In this document: one piece after another, positions 61,240 through 64,000 of the stretch
How positions within the stretch are numbered: position 1 is the first letter of the stretch
How the letters are laid out: each line of letters begins with the position of its first letter
From: Actinomycetota bacterium
GTDB taxonomy: Bacteria; Actinomycetota; Acidimicrobiia; IMCC26256; PALSA-555
Direction of reading: 5' to 3'
Length of the DNA: 64,000 nt
Assembly: GCA_016870355.1 (NCBI GenBank)
Contig: VGBR01000001.1
Span: 183,574-247,573, forward strand
Notes under the pieces: generated by a model
Databases searched by the model: none
Told to the model about the DNA's origin: nothing
The model's input: only the letters and a program-made list of their open reading frames with translations
Translations under genes and position numbers: made by a program

Positions 61240-61614
61240 AAGTCGCCCCGCGCGCCATCGTTGGATGCACAACGTGCGGATGGTGGTCACGTCGTTCCTG
61301 ACCAAGGACCTCGGGTGGGTCGGCGGAACCGTCGCGTTCACCCGATCGAGCTCGGGCAGGTCGCGGATACCCGTGAGGAACTCCTGGATCGCGCGCGCCT
61401 GGCGGGCGTAGCCCTCTCGCAGTTCGGGATCCGCCCGATCGTGATCCGCGCGGAGGCATCGAGTCATTGCACCGAGACGTGCTCGGTCCCGGTGTGAGGG
61501 CGGGGCACTCATCCGGGCGCTGAGCGCGCGCCGCCGCGCTGCATCTGCCGCCATCTCGTCATCCCTCCCATCACATCTGCACACCGACTTCGGCGCGCCC
61601 TCAGGTCGACGGCG
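61240..61614. other. Intergenic region, about 375 bp, possible minus-strand fragment
   Basis: No certain gene. On the minus strand a frame from about 61510 reads CLRADHDRADPELREGYARQ and RDLPELDRVNATVPPTHPRS, continuing open into antisense of heliorhodopsin. It might be a small gene or a fragment; I do not recognise it. The plus-strand frame of the next gene is open into this region as well. Confidence 0.4.
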
Positions 61615-61620
61615 CTGGCC

Positions 61621-62631
61621 GTGGTGCTGCTGGCCGCCGCGGTGCCAAGTGCGGCGGCCGCGGACTCCCCGCCGCTCCCCGAGTTCGGCTCTCAGTTCCA
61701 TGCGACCTGGACCGACTACACGAGCGAGCAGCGCGAGCTCGTGCTCGAGCGTCTCCAACGGGCCGGCGTCGAATGGGTGCGCATCGACGTCGGGTGGGAG
61801 ACGCTGGAGCCGCGCCGTTCGGGTGCCATCCAGTCGTGGTATCGCGACCTGCTCGACCATGCGGTCGATGCGTCGCGTCGTCAGGGCATGTCGATCGTCC
61901 TCACGGTGCTCGCCACGCCGAGATGGGCCAGCGGGCGCAGAAGCGCTACGGCGCCACCCCGTGATCCGGATGACTTCGGCGCCGTCATGGGGTGGTTGGC
62001 CCATCGCTACGAAGGAGAGGTGGACGCCTACGAGGTGTGGAACGAGCCCAACAGCCCGGCCTTCTTCAGCGGCTCGCCCCGTGACTACGCCGAGATGCTG
62101 AGATCGGCGCACGACGCGATCGCCGAGGCTGATCCTGACGCGATGGTCGTCGCCGGCGCCACGCAGTACAACGACGACGCCTTCCTCGAGGCCGTCTACG
62201 AGGCGGGTGGTCAGGGCCTCTTCGACGTGTGGTCCACGCATCCCTACATGGGGCTGGCGGACGCCCCGCCCGAGACCGAGGACGACGGGACGATGTGGAC
62301 CATGGACCACGTGCGCGTCATCCGAGCGGTGATGGACGAGCACGAGGACCGCGACGTTCCCATCTGGTTCACGGAGTTCGGCTGGTCGAGTCACTCGAGC
62401 TCACGACACACACCGGAGTGGCGGCGCGGCGTGAGCACCTCACGGCAGGCTTCGTACCTCGTGCGCGCGCTCCGCTTCGTCGCCGCCGAGCACCCTTCGG
62501 TCGAAGTGATGATCTGGTACACGGAGCGCAACAAGGACACCGGTGATCGCCATGAGGACAACTACGGCCTCTTGACCCGGGATCTCCGGCCCAAGCCCGT
62601 CTACCTCGCCGCGCGGCGCCTCTTGAAGTGA
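61621..62631 (+). CDS. Exported glycoside hydrolase (GH39/GH5-like clan A)
   Basis: A 336-aa TIM-barrel hydrolase. FGSQFHATWTDYTSEQ starts the catalytic part; the acid/base Glu lies in YEVWNEPNSPAFF, and the nucleophile Glu in WFTEFGWSSHSS, spaced as in clan GH-A. It should cleave a beta-glycan or glycoside outside the cell. GTG 61621 begins within the signal peptide: in-frame codons just upstream read AHRLRRALRSTALA, the expected positive n-region, but no standard start codon is found before them, so the real start may be an unusual codon or there may be an upstream frame defect. Confidence 0.82.
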   Translation: MVLLAAAVPSAAAADSPPLPEFGSQFHATWTDYTSEQRELVLERLQRAGVEWVRIDVGWETLEPRRSGAIQSWYRDLLDHAVDASRRQGMSIVLTVLATPRWASGRRSATAPPRDPDDFGAVMGWLAHRYEGEVDAYEVWNEPNSPAFFSGSPRDYAEMLRSAHDAIAEADPDAMVVAGATQYNDDAFLEAVYEAGGQGLFDVWSTHPYMGLADAPPETEDDGTMWTMDHVRVIRAVMDEHEDRDVPIWFTEFGWSSHSSSRHTPEWRRGVSTSRQASYLVRALRFVAAEHPSVEVMIWYTERNKDTGDRHEDNYGLLTRDLRPKPVYLAARRLLK

Positions 62632-62727
62632 CTCACGTCCGATTCGACCGAGCGGTCGCGCGCCGCGCGCGTCACGGATCGGCTTCTCGATTCGGCCCAC
62701 GGTTGTTGCGCGTCTCCGGCCCGGGTG

Positions 62728-63720
62728 TCAGTCGGGCAGCGCGAGCTTGACGGTGCCAGTCAGGTGGTCGCCGAGATCGTTGTGGGCGCGCACCGCGACC
62801 TCGACGACGCGCGCGTCACCATCCTTGCTGCTGGACGACACGTGACCCGTGAACCGGAGCACGAGGCCGGGGATCGCCGGCGCGCCCAGCCGGATGGCGA
62901 TGCTCCTCAGCACGGCCTCGGGACCGGCCCAGTCGGTGATGTAGCGAGAGACGTAGCCGTTGCTGGTCAAGATGTTCATGAAGATGTCGGGCGCACCTTG
63001 GCGTCTCGCGAACTCGGCGTCGTGATGGGCGGGCATGAAGTCGCGTGACGCGAGTGCCCCAGCGACGATCACGGTTGGGGTGACCACGAGGTCGAATGCC
63101 GGGAGCTCCTCACCGGTGTCCGCGGGCGTGTGCTTCTCCGATCGCCCTCGGCGCGGACCATCCGCGTCCACGCGGCGAGGGTCGAACTTCAGGATCCGAA
63201 ACCGCTGACGACCGACGACGTCGTTCGAGGCGTCGAGGAACGTGGTGACCCACGTGAGGAAGTAGCCGGCGCCGAGCCCGGTGGTCTTGCGATCCGAGAT
63301 CGACTCGACCACGGTCGAGGACCGGAGGCGGTCACCGATCCGCAGGTACCGCACGAACTCGAGCTCGGAGTTGGTGGCGAGCGTGCCCGTGAACCCGGCG
63401 CCGTCGAGGATGCTGATCGGGCTCTTGGTGTTCACCTCACGCGGTGCGCCACCCCGTTCCGCGATGCCGGCGATGAGCGGCCGCGCCATCGTCCAGGCCT
63501 GGAGCATGGCCGGGGGCGCGACCAGCCCACCGAACCGCGTCGTCGCGGCGAACGGCTCGTCGAGGTACACGGGGTTCTGGTCGTCCAGCGCGTCGACCCA
63601 GTGCCGGATCATCGGGAGGTTGACGGCGTCGGGCGCCTCCGTCAGCTTCGACAGCGTGCGTCCGACCCAGGGTTCGAGGAGCTCCCGCGTCGTGTCGGGG
63701 GCATCAGTTTCCCGCGCCAT
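62728..63720 (-). CDS. MaoC-like acyl dehydratase, double hotdog (FAS1-like dehydratase + MaoC)
   Basis: A 330-aa protein with two hotdog domains. The first resembles the FAS1-type dehydratase domain (MIRHWVDALDDQNPVYLDEP, FGGLVAPPAMLQAW); the second is a MaoC type (FMPAHHDAEFARRQGAPDIF-MNILTSNGYVSRYITDW). Such proteins hydrate enoyl-CoAs, often in steroid side-chain degradation (ChsH-like). ATG 63720 follows GAAGAGGAG. The gene is isolated here; the CaiB-type and acyl-CoA dehydrogenase genes further away would fit the same type of pathway but are not linked. Confidence 0.88.
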   Translation of the reverse strand: MARETDAPDTTRELLEPWVGRTLSKLTEAPDAVNLPMIRHWVDALDDQNPVYLDEPFAATTRFGGLVAPPAMLQAWTMARPLIAGIAERGGAPREVNTKSPISILDGAGFTGTLATNSELEFVRYLRIGDRLRSSTVVESISDRKTTGLGAGYFLTWVTTFLDASNDVVGRQRFRILKFDPRRVDADGPRRGRSEKHTPADTGEELPAFDLVVTPTVIVAGALASRDFMPAHHDAEFARRQGAPDIFMNILTSNGYVSRYITDWAGPEAVLRSIAIRLGAPAIPGLVLRFTGHVSSSSKDGDARVVEVAVRAHNDLGDHLTGTVKLALPD

Positions 63721-63834
63721 CTCCTCTTCCTAGCGCACACTCGGGACCTTCAGCCCTGCCGTGCGCAGCCCCATAGAGTCAGGCTCAGACCCGTGGTGCT
63801 CGCGGGGTGCCCCTGACGTGTAGGTGGTCGTGAC

Positions 63835-64000
63835 ATGAGTGCAGGTGCTGCGCAGACGGCACGGGCCGGCGGAGGTTGGACCGCAGGCCGGGTGATCGCG
63901 TTGGTGCTCGGATCGATCTTCGGGCTGATCGGCCTCGCTGGTGTCGTGGGTGGTGGTGCGCTCGTCTGGGCGGCGACGACGCAACGTGACAGTGACGGTT
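63835..64000 (+). CDS. Membrane protein, N-terminal part (runs off window)
   Basis: The frame from ATG 63835 reads MSAGAAQTARAGGGWTAG, then a hydrophobic helix (VIALVLGSIFGLIGLAGVVG-GGALVWAATTQRD) and is open at the window edge. Only 55 residues are visible. The form, a Gly-rich start and one helix followed by an Asp-rich loop, is common in actinobacterial exported or membrane proteins of unknown role. Confidence 0.7.
   Translation, partial: MSAGAAQTARAGGGWTAGRVIALVLGSIFGLIGLAGVVGGGALVWAATTQRDSDG

Overview
The window is a GC-rich chromosomal segment of an actinobacterium, most likely of class Acidimicrobiia; that placement is inferred from gene content, not from a search. Supporting features are an actinobacterial-type HemQ, a WhiB regulator, a mycothiol-type maleylpyruvate isomerase fold, a GlnR-like box before amt-glnB-glnD, a WS/DGAT acyltransferase, DUF222/HNH and LPLTG proteins, a Glp/GlpR pair and a heliorhodopsin. 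Many starts are GTG. Many first genes have a TANNNT hexamer only 6-9 nt before the start codon, the layout expected of leaderless transcripts.

Layout. 1-2.7 kb: 3' end of groEL with two hairpin terminators, a small unknown gene, then hemQ-DUF3291-unknown. 2.7-6.9 kb: nitrogen operon amt-glnB-glnD behind a GlnR-type box. 6.9-10.4 kb (minus): NUDIX, pyrE, an unknown gene and an acyl-CoA dehydrogenase that carries an in-frame copy of a short palindromic repeat also present between glnB and glnD. 10.4-16.4 kb: two exported proteins, WS/DGAT, amidase, MBL hydrolase. 16.4-25.9 kb: SGNH protein, M20 peptidase, PAC2, CaiB/BaiF CoA-transferase, an ABC exporter pair, ArfB, a phosphotransferase, WhiB, a LysR regulator and a LapA-like protein. 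25.9-31.5 kb: VOC, PAP2 phosphatase, a flippase-like membrane protein, alpha/beta hydrolase, a TPP enzyme and an FlK-like thioesterase. 31.6-37.1 kb: the TldD/TldE pair, HAD hydrolase, UppP, a SAF/CpaB protein, and an FmdB zinc ribbon behind a nearly perfect CIRCE element.

37.2-43.1 kb: plsY-galU-moeA(glp), moaA, moaC and a GlpR-like membrane protein; this links phospholipid and UDP-glucose supply, molybdenum cofactor synthesis and probably the gephyrin-like cell-division module. 43.2-45.5 kb: a DUF222/HNH gene whose promoter contains an SOS box, a J-domain membrane protein, tRNA-Ala(CGC), and a scar made of the tail of a serine recombinase and the tail of dCTP deaminase. 45.4-47.2 kb: an ECF sigma factor fused to a zinc finger, a membrane span and an ectodomain, next to a lipoprotein gene sharing an almost identical 141-bp block with it. 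47.2-51.9 kb (minus): a decayed catabolic cluster (enoyl-CoA hydratase, Baeyer-Villiger monooxygenase, cupin, truncated SDR) and an XRE/nucleotidyltransferase toxin-antitoxin-like pair with nested palindromic operators. 51.9-64 kb: accessory metabolism (2OG-oxygenase-like protein, SDR, PlsC-like acyltransferase, orphan antitoxin, C69 hydrolase, arylsulfatase, VOC), heliorhodopsin, an exported glycoside hydrolase, a MaoC-type dehydratase and the start of a membrane protein.

Limits: everything was read by eye from the sequence and the ORF track. Family assignments rest on motif recognition; no database search or folding was run.
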